A DNA stretch of 64,000 nt from Vandiemenella viatica (Eukaryota; Arthropoda; Insecta; Orthoptera; Morabidae), in assembly GCA_031002005.1 (NCBI GenBank), contig JARYHS010008074.1, positions 273,297,930 through 273,361,929 of the forward strand, in the 5' to 3' direction. This document shows, piece by piece, positions 1-12,269 of the stretch. The notes beneath the pieces are model-generated. The model was not told the DNA's origin and ran no database searches. It saw only the letters and a program-made list of their open reading frames with translations. The translations under genes and the position numbers were made by a program. Position 1 is the stretch's first letter. Each line of letters starts with the position of its first letter.

Positions 1-99
1 CAATTCAAGCCGCCTGTGTTGTCGACCTGGCTTGTAATGTTAATCTGCGGTGATTGTTTTTGTTAGCGCTGTTTTGTTATTGTTTCTTTTTTAATGATG

Positions 100-1266
100 G
101 AAAAAATTGTGACATGTTGATTGATGACAAACCTTGTTCTGGACGTCCATCAACTGTCCGAATCAACGAAAATGTTGAAAAAAATTTGAGGGCTTGTGCT
201 CTCAGACCGTCGACAGACAATTGATCAACTGTCAGATTAGTGGGTTAACTTGGAGCTTGGTTCAGTGAATTTTAACTGAAAATTTGGGAATGAAAGGGGT
301 TGCTGCTAAGTTTGTTCTTCGGACTCTGACTGACAATTAAAAAGAAAGTAGAGTTGAAACATGTCGTGCATTGAAACAACAGCTTGAAATTGATTCACAT
401 TTTCTGTTAAGGTCACTACTGGTGGTGAGTCATGGTGCTATGGGTACAACCCAGAAACAAAGCAACAGTCAAGCCAATGGAAGATGTCACTGTCACCCGC
501 CCTAAAAAAATGACGTCATGTCAAATAAAACATTAAAATAATGCTCATTTGCTTTTTTGATGTCAAGGGCATAGTTCATTCGAGTTTGTTTCCCCACATC
601 AGACTATCAGTCAAATCTTTTATTTGTAAGATTTAAGAAGATTATGCAACAGTGTTCATAAAAAAAAGACCCGATTTGTGGCAGACAGGAGACTGGTTCT
701 TACACCATAATCAAAAATTTTGCAGTACTTTTAGGCAAAATCGTTAAAGGTACAATACAATGTGTAGAAAAATGATAGGGCACAACACATTGTACAAAAA
801 ATTCCATGGTAGCATATATCTATCTAGTTCAGATAAGTTGCAATAAGTGTTTTATTACTATTATTATTTAAATTGTGGACATGCAGGCTGACAGAGACGC
901 GCATGTGCCATCTATGCACCTGCACACACATCGGTCTCTATTAGGTAGTTTTTGGCTAAAAATGGCATGGTTCCACTGCCCCATGCACCTTACTCACCTG
1001 ACCTGACTCTGTGCGACTTATTCTTATTTCCACGCGTGAAAAGTGGCACGAAAGGACACTTATTTGACAACATTGAAGAGGTCAAGAAAAAAAATGAGGG
1101 AGGAGCTGTCAGCCAATTCTAAAGATGACTATAGAAAATGTTTTGAACAGTGGAACCACCAGTGGTACAAAGGTATCAGTTGTAAAGGAGAGTATTTTGA
1201 AGGGGAGAAGGATGTTTTGTAAAAAAATTGAAAAAATAATTGCGGTTTATTTGGGTACCTCTTGCA
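100..1266 (+). pseudogene. Decayed mariner transposase
   Basis: Read across several frameshifts, this stretch gives mariner-type transposase blocks in the right order. They are a DDKPCSGRPST linker near 120-160, a YNPETK-like block near 440-460, FFDVKGIVH near 550-580, and a tryptophan-rich strand ending LHHN near 690-710. After a break come APAHT and FLAKNG near 913-965, YSPDLTLCDLFLFP near 990-1030, and a C-terminal CFEQW...YFEG near 1140-1205. The HHD position reads HHN, so a catalytic aspartate is lost. About 205 bp of unrelated sequence (roughly 708-912) interrupts the motif. The 3' end near 1240-1266 resembles a mariner terminal repeat. The element is dead, and its 5' end is unclear. 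Confidence 0.75.
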
Positions 1267-1460
1267 AATGTGCAAAAAACCACTTACAATTAACTACACA
1301 CAATTGTAAAACATGTAAAGCATATTTTAAAATAAACTTTCTTTGTATTACTTGGTGAAATGCTGAGAACTATTTCAAATGTCTTTCAGCAATGACTGAT
1401 CCTTTTCAAAGGTGTTTACCTGTTCTTGTGTGTAATTATCCAGTAGTTAGTCTTAAACCA

Positions 1461-1696
1461 TTTTTTTTTTGCTTGGGCTTTACGCCTCTTCGACAGCGCG
1501 GTCATTAGAGGCAGGATGGGATTGGGGCAAGGAACGGGAAGAAATTCGGCTATGGCCTTTTTAAAGGAAGCATTTGCCTGGAGTGATTTGGGGAAACCAT
1601 GGAAAACCCCAAATCTGGATGCCCAGACAGGGAATTGAACCCGTGTCCTCCTGAATGCAAGGCCAGAATGTTAACCGTACACCCACCACGCTCGGT
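1461..1696 (-). repeat. tRNA-derived SINE, copy 1
   Basis: On the minus strand the element begins with a tRNA-like head holding pol III box A and box B-like sequences, the latter slightly mutated. A conserved body (AAATCACTCCAGGCAAATGC) follows, and it ends in poly-A, seen here as poly-T at 1461-1470. A second copy with the same head and body lies at 60423-60664. Likely target duplications are TCTTAAACCA (1451-1460) and TCTTAAAACA (1696-1705). The style resembles SINEs of orthopteroid insects; that is recollection, not a search. Confidence 0.85.
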
Positions 1697-1846
1697 CTTA
1701 AAACAAAAATAATTTGACATGCTAAATTGAGAAAATGTGTACCAATGCATGTGCAAATCACATTTGTGTGTTGTCCCAATGTGGCATGATGAGTTCATGG
1801 AGAAATTATAAAAGAAATTCTTAGTCATGGTAACGACGGGAGTAAC

Positions 1847-1865
1847 GAGAGAGAGAGAGAGAGAG
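1847..1865. repeat. (GA)n microsatellite
   Basis: Short run of alternating G and A. Confidence 0.9.
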
Positions 1866-1866
1866 T

Positions 1867-3824
1867 GAAAGTTAGTGTGTGTATGAGTTGATAATAGATA
1901 GTTACGAAGAGCAAAGGATCTTGTATTCTTCAGACACCTATGAATGAAATGCGACCGGAATAAATATCAATGAATCATATGAAAGTATAATTATCATTCA
2001 AATATTTAGAGATTAAATTAATAAGGATTCAGCTGAAAGTTTCTTCACAAGACTTTAAAACGATTCTGTATCCCAGCTCAGACACCAAGAGGATAAAATT
2101 TAAAAATACAACACCAGCTTGAGCGTAACAATGCAACATGCCACAGCAAGTTCACTCCTTTACCTAGGTGCTGCCACTGAAGCTCTCATTTCAAAACTGG
2201 GGAAAAACCATGACGGTGCAGCACTAACTAATCTAAAATCTTGTATCAGACATTGTTTTGACCTTTCTTAAATCTTCACTGTAGAAGTAAAACTAGGAGT
2301 AAGAGTAAGCATCTTTTGTAACCAACCAAATTCTTTTATCTATACACATAATAAGACTAATAGAGAAAGGACTGAAGATATTCTTGAAAAATGAGTTTGG
2401 TGAACTATTAATAGCCTACAAAAAAAAGACAATTTTAAAAAACTGTGTCTTTTCAGATGAATGGGATTCACACAAACAACTGGTTGTAAGGCGAAAGCTT
2501 ATGCTTGGGGTTCTGCATAAACCTTGAATCTTAAATCTGACCGTGTGTAGCCTTGGATGTAACAGTTTTGGCTTAGATAGAATTATACAATCGCCACTAT
2601 GAAAAGGTAAAGGTTCGATAATGATAAATAAGTTCATTGCCATTTAAATAATTATATTCTTCAATTTCACAAAGCCAAAAAAAAAAACTGTACAGGCAAT
2701 CAGACAACTTTTCCAAAGCATTGTTTTACAAGTTCGATTAACCATTCAAGCCAGACCACACCCCAGTAGTTCAAAGAATTAAATCACTAGTTGAAGAAAG
2801 TTAGTAAAAGTTTGTCACACGCTCCCATTGTTCAAAAGTTTAGTTAATTTAGACAATCCCGAAGCCTCACTCTGAGAAATACTATTTTAATATGACATTA
2901 TGGTTAACTTGAATAAAACAAGCGGCATCATTCCAAAATAAAACTATCACTGATGTGCTAGGCATAAAACTTTCCGGCCTACTGAGCTACAAGTTATCGC
3001 GTTCGTGGATCCTGGCAGACTGAGTGGCGAACAACTGAACGCACGAGTCTATATCACATAGCGCTTCTAGAAGATTCCTAGCAAATGTTCTCACACGAAG
3101 TGTGGGAACGAAATCTTTTCCTCTTTCACAGGGGTGGCTGATGGGAAGCTCGTCAGATATCAAATCGCACGTCTGAAGTCCTTACATTGGCTAATCTGAC
3201 CTTGACAATAAAAATAGTTATATCTTTCTGAAATTTTAAAACTCATTAGATCTTTAAGTAAATGTTAACTTTAGTTATTATACAAAATATCCTAACTTTA
3301 ATCGTTTAGCCGAATATAAATAATTTAGATACTAACTTTCCTACTCCAGGCGAATGCTGAAAAATGTTGAAATGCAAAATACTATCTCAACTACTGTAAA
3401 ACTGCTTTCTAACTTGAACAAACATAAAAACTAACTTTGAAAATGAAATGTACTAATATTATATCCAATCTAACTCGTGGTTCTAAGAACAAAATTTTGT
3501 CAGGCAGTTACAAAATTTAACAGATAGCTTACATCGTCTGTTTTTGATGCCTCTGTTGTTGGTGGTATAATAAGGTATATTTCATTTTCAGAAAGCTGAG
3601 AAATTGAAAGTAAAAATGTCCATAAATTAGTATAAATTTTTCATTGAATGTGATTCTCGTAAGATTATTCTCACAGTCAAAAAGATTATCATGATTTCAG
3701 CATATGAATGGCACCATATTCTTTGAAGCAATTTTAATATGTACATTAACAGTCTACATAAACAAAGTTGTGGGCGACAGCTACATTATTTCAAAAGAGA
3801 CAATTGTTCCATGAAGCTAATTTA
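1867..3824. other. Unannotated AT-rich sequence
   Basis: No convincing coding sequence or recognisable element on either strand. A more GC-rich patch at about 2990-3190 stands out by composition, but I cannot assign it. Confidence 0.5.
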
Positions 3825-3851
3825 AATATATATATATATATATATATATAT
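3825..3851. repeat. (TA)n microsatellite
   Basis: Alternating TA run left of the DD41D mariner. It is followed by a short block (3851-3884) that recurs in reverse at 37453-37486. Confidence 0.9.
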
Positions 3852-3884
3852 TGTTAGGAAACAAAGGCGCTAAAAGCGGATATA

Positions 3885-3986
3885 CAGGGTGTCCACAAAT
3901 GAATATCGGGGTTTTAATGCTTTCTAAGATTTATTACATTATCCTTACAGTTATAAATGATATGTCAAATGAAAGAGCAACTCAAA
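3885..3986 (+). repeat. Left terminal inverted repeat of DD41D mariner
   Basis: 102 bp, inverted match to 5137-5238 with about three mismatches. It is much longer than the roughly 30-bp repeats of classical mariners. Confidence 0.95.
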
Positions 3987-4065
3987 CAGTTTTGTTCGTT
4001 GGCACTAGTGCGCATGTGCGTGAAATGTTTCCGCTGCGATCCGCTAGAATGCGGTAGTAGCAAAG

Positions 4066-5119
4066 ATGGCGACTAGTGAAGAGAAAGCGTTTTGTGTTTT
4101 ACACTTTGCAAAGACTGAATCTGTAGTTACTGTGCAGCGTGCGTTCCGCATTAAGTTCGGGCGTGATCCTCCAAGTGACAATAAAATCCGTAGATGGTAT
4201 CATCAGTTTGAAGATACAGGCTGCCTTTGTAAAGGGAAGAGCGCGGGACGACCAAGAGTTAGCGAAGAGACTGTTGAGCGAGTGAGAGAGTCGTTCACTT
4301 CGTAGCCCAAAGAAATCTGTTCGGAAGGCTAGTAGCGAATTAGAAATTTCTAAGTCGACTGTTTGGAAAGTTTTAAGGAAACGCTTACAACTACGTCCTT
4401 ACCGTTTACAGTTGTTACAGGCTCTAAAGCCTGCAGACCATGGTTTACGTGCCAAATTCGCTAACGAAATGTTGTTACATGACGATGAAGATTTTCTACA
4501 TCATGTTGTCTTCAGTGATGAATCGACCTTTCACCTCAGTGGACATGTTAACACTCATAATGTGCGGATCAGGGGCTCAGAAAATCCTCAAGAGATTGTA
4601 CAAGTGCAACGAGACTCCCCTAAAATCAATGTTTTTTGTGCCGTATCCCGGCGGAAAGTTTACGGACCTTTCTTTTTTGATGAACCGACTGTAACTGGTA
4701 CTTCTTACCTTGATACACTAGAGCAATGGCTCTTCCCTCAGTTGGAACAATATGAACCAGAGAACTTCATTTTCCAGCAAGATGGTGCGCCACCTCACTG
4801 GCGTAACGAAGTACGCGGTTGGTTGAACGTAACTGTACCCGACCGCTGGATTGGCCGCAAGGGGCCCAATGACAGAGCTTGCTATGTGTGGCCTCCACGT
4901 TCACCTGACCTAACGCCATGCGATTTCTACCTTTGGGGTTTCATCAAGGATCGTGTGTATGTGCCTCCGTTACCAGCCGACCTCCTTGAATTACGACAAA
5001 GGATTGAAGCAGCTGTTGCAACAGTTACTGAAGACACACTGCTCAACGTTTGGGAAGAACTCGGCTACAGACTTGATGTGTGCTGTGTGACAAATGGTGC
5101 CCACATAGAACACTTGTAA
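4066..5119 (+). pseudogene. DD41D mariner-type transposase, one frameshift
   Basis: The start ATG at 4066 opens MATSEEKAFCVLHF, an N-terminal helix-turn-helix domain with the RWYHQFEDTG block and a GRPRVSEETVERVRESF linker. A one-base frameshift at about 4299-4301 ends the first frame at a TAG. The next frame resumes exactly at RSPKKSVRKAS and runs to the TAA at 5117-5119. The catalytic triad is present: FSDEST, FQQDG and WPPRSPD. There are 41 residues between the second and third aspartates, which defines DD41D. The conserved CDFYLWG follows. Apart from the frameshift the protein looks complete at about 350 residues. Confidence 0.95.
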
Positions 5120-5136
5120 GCTTGTATATAAAACTC

Positions 5137-5238
5137 TTTGAGTTGCTCTTTCATTTGACATGTCATTTATAACTGTAAGGATAATGTAATAAATCTTATA
5201 AAGCATTAAAACCCCGATATTCATATGTGGACACCCTG
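5137..5238 (-). repeat. Right terminal inverted repeat of DD41D mariner
   Basis: Inverted partner of 3885-3986. It ends GGACACCCTG before a TA that merges into a (TA)n run at 5239-5254. Confidence 0.95.
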
Positions 5239-5254
5239 TATATATATATATATA

Positions 5255-6865
5255 GAATAACAATGAGCAGGAAAAAGCTTTAAGGCAATAAAATTAAGGA
5301 AGGATAGGGAAATATGACCCAACAGTTACCACAGATGAAGGTGGCTGGGACGACGAACAAAAAACAAACACAAGAGAAGCGCAATATTTCGGCCTACAAC
5401 AGCCTTAAACGTGCAGAAGGTGAAGCACCAGGCGCCGTCACATGTGTACACATAGACGGCCGACTGGTGAATGGCGTCTCAGGCGCAGATGGTAGTTTAG
5501 GTGGAAAAGGGGGGGGGGGGTAAGCTCAAATATTGGGCCGATAATCGATTCTGATGACGATATGTTATTATTGAAAGAGGTGAATAATAACTGGACAAAA
5601 AACGTAAATGGTATAGATAATAAGTGCTGGGTCTGGTGGGCAGAGTTTATTGGAGATTGAGGCCAGGAGGATGTCTGGTGTCAAGGATATTCTGGTAGGA
5701 TAATTCCCATCTACGAAGTTCAGAGGGGGTCGTGTTGTTAGGGAAAACTCTGATTGCCCTAACTGAAAAACAGATGTTCAAATTATTGATTTTGTGGGAA
5801 CTGGCATGTTTTGCAACTGGATGGGCCTCATTGTTAGTATAGACTGTCTGCCTGTGGCTATTCATTCTGATAGCTAGGTGATTGGTTGTGAGGCCTATAT
5901 ATGAGCTGGAGCAATGGAGGCATGTCAGTTGGTATATGAGGTGTGTTGTCATGCAAGTAGCATGACCAATGATAGGGAATGTTTCACCTGTTGTAGGATT
6001 GGAGTAAGTGGTAGTGGCTGGGTGCATGCTGTATGTTTTACAACGGGGTCTATTGCATGGGAATGAACCCTGTGGCAGTCTGGGCGAATTTCTTGTTGAG
6101 TACTTGTGGACTAAGATATTACCTAAATTCGGTGGTCTGCTGAAACATGTGCGAGGGGTAGTGGGTATAATTTTATGGAGAACGGTGCGCATCCCGGGGA
6201 AGGAACGTAGGAAATCATGTCCACAGCGAAGGATTAGGTTAATGGACTTGAGACCAGGGAAGTACAAACAAATCTCCCGTGCCATAGCCCTTCCTTCACA
6301 CAGTTTTTTCAGTTAGGGCAATCAGAGTTTTCCCTAACAACACGACCCCCTCTGAACTTCGTAGATGGGAATTAGCCTACCAGAATATCCTTGACACCAG
6401 ACATCCTCCTGGACTCAATCTCCAATAAACTCTGCCCACCAGACCCAGCACTTATTATCTATACCATTTACGTTTTTTGTATTTCTGTATTTACTATTAT
6501 CTATGCTATTTACATTTATTTTACGTTTCACTTATAGTTATATATATATATATATATCCCCACCCAGTTATTATTCACCTCTTTCAATAATAACATATCG
6601 TCATCAGAATCGATTATCGACCCAATATTTGAGCTTACTCCCCCCCCCCCCCTTTCCACCTAAACTACCATCCGCGCCTGAGACGCCATTCACCAGTCGG
6701 CCGTCTATGTGTACACATGTTACGACGCCTGGTGCTTCACCTTCTGCACGTTTAAGGCTGTTGTAGGCCGAAATATTGCACTTCACTTGTGTTTGTTTTT
6801 TGTTCGTCGTCCCAGCCGCCTTCATCTGTGGTAAGTGTTGGGTCATATTTCCCTATCCTTCCTTA
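5255..6865. mobile_element. Palindromic Penelope-like element (PLE-A)
   Basis: Two 3'-end copies of one Penelope-like element lie head to head. The left arm (about 5255-5771) is in minus orientation, the right arm (about 6303-6865) in plus orientation, so both 3' termini point outward. In the noncoding 295 bp around the poly-G/poly-C tract the arms differ at only about ten sites, which implies a recent origin. The right arm has about 85 extra bp (6480-6567) containing an (AT)n run. The longer left copy retains the GIY-YIG coding region; no reverse transcriptase domain is present. (TA)n runs border both sides. Confidence 0.85.
5647..6285 (-). pseudogene. PLE GIY-YIG endonuclease region, 5'-truncated
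   Basis: An open frame of 212 residues encodes the C-terminal part of a Penelope-like polyprotein. Near residue 50 is SRPPNLGNILVHKY, then a cysteine-rich segment (FPCNRPRCKT) and the GIY-YIG-type core LIYQLTCLHCSSSYIGLT followed by RMNSHRQ. It ends in the family-specific ELRRWELSYQNILDTRHPPG. In complete PLEs this nuclease domain follows a telomerase-related reverse transcriptase and nicks the target. Here the RT is missing, so the copy cannot move on its own. The ATG is simply the first in frame, not a true start. Confidence 0.85.
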
Positions 6866-6888
6866 TATATATATATATATATATATAC
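6865..6888. repeat. (AT)n microsatellite
   Basis: Dinucleotide run directly abutting the right 3' terminus of PLE-A. Confidence 0.85.
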
Positions 6889-6889
6889 T

Positions 6890-7857
6890 ACTTAGCAGAG
6901 GTTCAAATTTAATAACAATTATATGCATAACAAGAGTTTAGCCACAACTTTATGGATCAGATCTGTTGATGAATCATGAAAGTATAAGCAAAATAGTAAC
7001 TATTGTCGTTTTGTTTTTATTACCAAATGTATTTATATTAAAATTATAAACTTTTTTAACATTCAGTTTCCTCATAACAGTAATTGCTAAAATACTCTGT
7101 CCAACCACAAATTTGCTACCAACAGTTGTCATGAAGCTAAATCTTCTCCAAGAATCAATAAATTTCTTATCAATTTAATTTGGTGCCTTCATTACACTAT
7201 TACTATCTACTGGATTTAGAGGCTAAATTTCCAATACATATAGAAAGAACAATTGGCATTAAAATAGTGTCACATTTCTTTATTGATATTAATTTATACT
7301 TCATTTTTACCAATGGCAGCACGATGATATACCTTAAATTTTATACCAGAACCAATGATTTTCAACTTTGAAACCACATCAAAATCTGTTAAGTAATTTT
7401 TGGGTTATGCGAAGCAATAGGTAAAGATGAGGTTCTAATTTCCTACTCTAGTCACATATGACATAGCAAGATTGAATATAACTCTGATTTTAAGACAGAC
7501 TCTAAAGTTTTAAACTATGTAACCCGACTCCCCCCAAATAAAATTGGAATTCAACAGTTTTTAAATTGTTCTATATTATAATTAGAATGTTTGATGTTTA
7601 CAACAGATTTTAATTTATGCTCAAACATTAAGCACTGAAGCATATTAATTACATTAATTAATTTAAATTGCAATGGAGCAAATGATCCAATTGCAATTTC
7701 CCAACACAATTTTTTTTTATAACTGTGGCACTAATCTTTCAAAATGTGAAAAAAAAATCGAAATGTGTTCATTAGTTTCTGTATGATACTGAAACACGCA
7801 GACATTGTCATACTATAGATTTTTTTTTTTAATAGGATTTGTACACTTATAAACTGT
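6890..7857. other. Unannotated AT-rich sequence
   Basis: No supported gene. A short block around 7650-7720 (GGAGCA plus a CAATTTCC motif) resembles 26005-26070 and may be a dispersed repeat. Confidence 0.4.
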
Positions 7858-7984
7858 TTAGAACTCAAGACCATAGTACAACCCTCTTTTTTTTTCCTTC
7901 TCTTCCCAGAACTTCTTCGTATATTTGGTGATGTCCTGATTCTGTGCTTCAGACATAACTCTCCTGGCTTGAGAATTGAAAATT
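7858..7984 (-). CDS. Possible terminal coding exon, unidentified
   Basis: On the minus strand an AG acceptor (CTACAG) at 7985-7987 precedes an open frame of about 41 codons ending in TAA at 7858-7860. It includes RRVMSEAQNQDITKYTKK and a charged stretch ending GLYYGLEF. The composition is protein-like (charged, no low complexity), unlike the surrounding sequence, and it lies on the same strand as ALG9. I do not recognise the protein, and it does not match the ALG9 C-terminus as I know it. It could be a real last exon, a pseudogene, or chance. Confidence 0.25.
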
Positions 7985-9164
7985 CTGTAGCAATATTCAT
8001 TGTTCTTTGCTATTAACAATGTATGGCATGATATTGAGACTTTGAAATGCCTCTTTACTTTTAGCCAACCTATATTTTAAATGAGATAAGTAAAATATTG
8101 CTTTGCTCAACACAGGATTTACCATTTTATATATGTACCTAAAAAAATTAGTTTTCTCTTTTCACTGTATCTGCAATGTTATTTGTGTTCTAGTATAAAG
8201 CTTCAATTTTCTTCTTTGACCAAAAGTTATTATTCTTCTGTAAACCTAAAATTTCCTATGTATTTTCCATTCTCTTCTCCAATTTTTCCTGTTTCCTTCT
8301 TTTATTCAGTGTTAGACATTAGTGAGTGTTTTGATTACTTTTGCATTGCATGTTATTTTAACTTGGGATGATATTGATTTTCATTGCACCAGTTTTGTAT
8401 GAGTTTTTAAGCCAATTACATTTTTCTTTTCTGGTTGTATTATCTGTCCATTTTATTGTACTCACACTTCCAAGCATTTAAACTTGTCATCTTTCTTAAG
8501 TTTGTGTTTCGTATCGAAATTCAATCAGTTTGTAGAAAATAACACAGGGTAAAGAATTATAAATCATACCTTAGGCAATAAGAAAAATAGCCTAATCCTA
8601 TGTTAGTGATTATAGGGGTATTTACTCACCATAAATCAATTCAGATCATATTAACACACTATGAATTGATTATATCTCAAGGGTTATATTTATTTATGAA
8701 AGACTAAAAGAGTGAAACAGAAAGTAGGGATAACCTTAATCACTCAACCAACAGTAAATGATATCATGGAAAGTCAAGAAGAATATTACCCATAGTAGTA
8801 ATGAAATTAGGTATGCCTAAGTACACAAAAATCAAATGTTACAAATGGATTAAGGAGAGAAATATGTAAACTACAGATTTAGAAATTATAACAGTAGCCA
8901 AATAGTTATCAGATTTCAACCTATATAACCAAAAGAGTTGTATTAACTGGAGAGTGAATGTAGTGTTAAGCAACTGAAAATGACTAACTTAACCAAAAAT
9001 GCCGATGAGTTGATACAGAGCAATGTCAGAAATGATAGACACTAAGAATTAACACACAAATGGAAATGGTTGTGAGAGTGTCAATTCCAAAATAATTAAA
9101 CCTAAAGTATAAATAACAAAATCAAGGCTATAAATTAAGGGAATAATTTAATGAAGTCAAATTA
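7985..9164. other. Unannotated AT-rich sequence
   Basis: I see no gene, terminal repeat or element with support. Confidence 0.4.
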
Positions 9165-9380
9165 TCAGTGTCAAGGACAGGAGGTGTTGTAAAGAAGAAC
9201 ACAAACGCCATCTTCGCCTGGGACAATATAGCAAGTCAGCGATCGCAGAGCACGTGTACAACCATAGCCACAGGGTTGATTTCAACAACATTACAATATT
9301 GGCTAGGATCTCATACTTTTGGGATTCCATAGTCAAAGAAGCGATTGAAATTTGGTTGGCCTGATACCTAACACAGAGAT
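9165..9380 (+). pseudogene. Penelope GIY-YIG fragment, 5' half of split copy
   Basis: Plus-strand reading gives EEHKRHLRLGQYSKSAIAEH and then YFWDSIVKEAIEIWLA. This is the C-terminal half of the endonuclease domain in the Penelope lineage that also occurs at 50.7-52.8 kb. The reading frame is cut at 9380 by the CR1-type LINE. It resumes at 13757 with SGLYLRKAWKPALATL, exactly the residues expected next. Confidence 0.85.
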
Positions 9381-9406
9381 CTACATCTACATTCATACTC
9401 TGCAAA

Positions 9407-12185
9407 TCACAAACATTGTGGGTGGCAGAGGGTGCTAAGCACCAATCCTAAACCCGCCCATTTCCAATCCCGAATAGTGCGAGGAAAGAAGGAATACATA
9501 TAAGTATCAGTACGGCATCTTATTTCTCTAATCTTATCCCTCCGGTCCTTGCGACCTAAATAGGTTGGCGGAAGAAGTATTCCATTGCACTCGAAATTTA
9601 AATTTTTTCGCATATTCTCCAATAAATTTGAACGCAAGCTACGTCGTCTGTCTTCCAAACTAACCCAGCCCAATCTATGTATCAATTCTGTGACGCTTTC
9701 ATAAGGGCTGTAACAACAAGTCACGAATCTAGCGGCTCTCCTCTGCACCCTCTCAACTGAGTCAATCAGAACCTTGCGATACGGATCCCAAACCCCACAA
9801 CAGTAATCCAGATGCGGACGCACTAGTGTTTTATACGCTATCTCCTTTGTTTGAGCATTACAATTCCTCAAAATACGACCTATGAATCGTAATTTAGAAT
9901 TTGCCTTGCCTACGACGGAAGTTATGTGCATGTCCCATTTCATGTTGCTTTGTACTATCACCCCCAGATACTTCACGGAATCAACCATGTCAACAGGTGA
10001 ATTGTTTATTTTGTACTCGTGAACAAACTGATTCTTCTTGTTACTTATCCGCATTGCCTTGCACTTTTTGCAATTAAGTGTAAGCTGCCATTTACGGCAC
10101 CAATCGAAAATAGCATCCAAATCACGCTGAATTTCTAAGCAATCGTCGGAGCACCTTATTTCCCTATAGATAACCGCATCGTCGGCAAACAATCGCAACC
10201 AGCAATTTGATGTTGTCACCTAGATCGTTTATAAATATTAAGAAAAGTAAGTGGACCTATTACACTTCCTTGAGGAACGCCCGAAGTAACATTTATCTTA
10301 GAAGAGGCTTCCCCGTCAGCAACTGACATACTGTGATCGACCAGTTAGAAAATCCCGTATCCACTCGCAAATCTGAGCCGAAATACCGTAAGCTCGAATC
10401 TTCGCTAAGAGTCGGTTGTGTGGCACAGAATCAAAAGCCTTCTGAAAATCCAAAAAACTGCATCAACTTGCGAACCTGCATCGATAACTTTCGTTATGTC
10501 ATGGGAAAATAGCGCCAATCGTGTTTCACACGATCTCTTCTTCCGAAATCCGTGTTGACATGGTGTAAGTAACTCGTTCTCATCTAGAAACTTCATTATG
10601 TTCGAGCATATGACATGTTCCAGAATTCTGCTGCAGACCGATGTTAGAGATATGGGTCGATAATTCCTAGGATCACTCCGATCTCCTTTCTTAAAAACGG
10701 GAATTACCTGGGCTATTTTCCAGCTAGAAGGTACTTTTCTCTCTTCTAGTGATTTACGGAATATATCTGACAGAAATGGTTCAATATCCTCCGCGTATTC
10801 AGAAAATACTCTTACCGGTATACCATCGGGACCCGGTGCTTTACCCCACTTCAGGAGTTTTAATTGCTTTACAATTCCTACGCTATCAATTTCTATCGGA
10901 CCCATCTCTAATTTCACACGATGTGGTAAAGTGGGGATATTTTCCACGTTTTCTTGCGTGAATGAATTTTTGAATTCGGTGTTAAATACGGTAGCCTTGT
11001 CGCGGCTGTCTTCAACCTCCCGTCCGTCTTTTATTAGAACTGGATTATTGTTCCCACTACAACTAACTTTTTTTACATACGACCAAAATTTTTTAGGGTT
11101 TTCAGTGAGGCTCTTAGAGAGAGAATTTTCACGAAAGTTATTAAATGCCTCACGCATCGCATTCTTAACACGTCCCCTTATCTCCTCTAACTTATCTAAA
11201 TCAGACCGATGCATTGTCCTTTTTGATCAGTGCATGTATCTTCCTTTGCTTCTTGAGTAACCTTTTAACCTCCCGTGTATACCATGGGGGATTGTTCTCT
11301 TCCCTGATTGTCCATTTCGGTATATGCAAGTTCATACCTTCCCCGAGTATATGTAGGAATCGATGCCACCTCTCTTCAACGGTGCCTCCTGCTGCTAAGA
11401 AGGTGTGGTAATTATGCCTCAAATACTCTCTAAAACACTCTTTTGAAGCCTTTTCGAATCTGTAAACTGATCCTCTCTTTTCTCTTTCTGCGTGTGGTTG
11501 TTAGTTTTACTGTAGCAATTACAGCTTTGTGATCACTTATTCCTGTGGTGGTAGAAATATCCGTGAATAGTTAGGGCCTATTTGTAACAACTATATCTAA
11601 AATATTTTCGTTACCGTTGAGGCATTGCGTTGGTTCAGTTACGAGCTGTTCAAGATGGTGATCTGAGAAGAGGTCTAGAATGATTTTGCAAGCTGCTTTA
11701 TCCCTAGCCCCCAGTAACATGAACGTAATTAGTCCAGTCGATATCTGGCAAGCTAAGTCACCTCCTAGCATTATTGCATGGCCCGGAAATTGCCGTGCTA
11801 TATTATTTACATTATTTCTCAAGGCCTCGGCAATATTTACGCTTGCATCGGGTGGACGATAGAACGAGCCTATCACAAGTTTTGTCCTAGCTACGTTGAG
11901 CTTGATCCATATGATTTCACAGACAGTATGGACATCTATTTCGCTGCATGGGAGGTACTTACTAACAGCTATAAATACACCACCTCCTTGGGAATGCAAC
12001 CTATCCTTACGGAAAATGTTCATGTTACTAATTAAAAATTTCGGCGGAACTTATGTCCGATTTTAATCAACTTTCTGTGCCTATTACGATATCAGCATCT
12101 GTACTACGAATAACGTTTTCGAGTTCAGGCTGTTTATTACAAACACTTCTGCAGTTAACTACTAGAACTTTTAATGTTCGGGATT
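9407..12185 (-). pseudogene. CR1-type ORF2: endonuclease and reverse transcriptase
   Basis: The ORF is broken into blocks in order. The endonuclease begins LVVNCRSVCNKQ (about 12170) and GTES followed by a stop where a tryptophan is expected. It continues through SFYRPPD, GGDLA and GISDHKAV (about 11540). A linker with WYTREVKRLLKKQRKIHALIKK follows. RT begins at about 11150, with APGPDGIPVRVF, VIPVFKKGDRSDPRNYRPIS and HGFRKKRSC. A frameshift lies near 10470, after which come GVPQGSVIGPLTFL, the catalytic FADD (about 10180) and the C-terminal thumb with LVRPHLDYCCGVWDP. At least two frameshifts and two stops disable it. The domain order and IFIND/FADD motifs place it in the CR1/Jockey group; CR1 is favoured by the 3' repeat and the esterase ORF1. 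Confidence 0.9.
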
Positions 12186-12269
12186 CTTTTAAGCTACCCC
12201 TAACACGCGGTGCTGAATTTATCTTGGCTGTCCACAACTGAATTTCCTACTCAGGGTCATCCTCCCTCA

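Larger units (their letters stand above)
3885..5238 (+). mobile_element. DD41D mariner-type transposon, nearly complete
   Basis: A 1354-bp element bounded by long terminal inverted repeats of 102 bp (3885-3986 and 5137-5238) that differ at about three positions. Both termini begin CAGGGTGTCC. A TA dinucleotide flanks each side (3883-3884 and 5239-5240), as expected for Tc1/mariner target-site duplication. It carries one transposase gene with a single frameshift. The similar repeats and almost open gene suggest a recent insertion. Confidence 0.95.

Noticed and set aside
3851..4057. 68-codon ORF ahead of the mariner transposase
   Set aside because: It reads through the flank and terminal inverted repeat; the reverse ORF at 4991-5263 is the mirror image.
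5314..5523. 69-codon ORF, and its near-copy 6604-6846 on the minus strand
   Set aside because: Both lie in the inverted 3' UTR arms of PLE-A and read through a poly-G tract; the similarity comes from the repeat, not from protein conservation.
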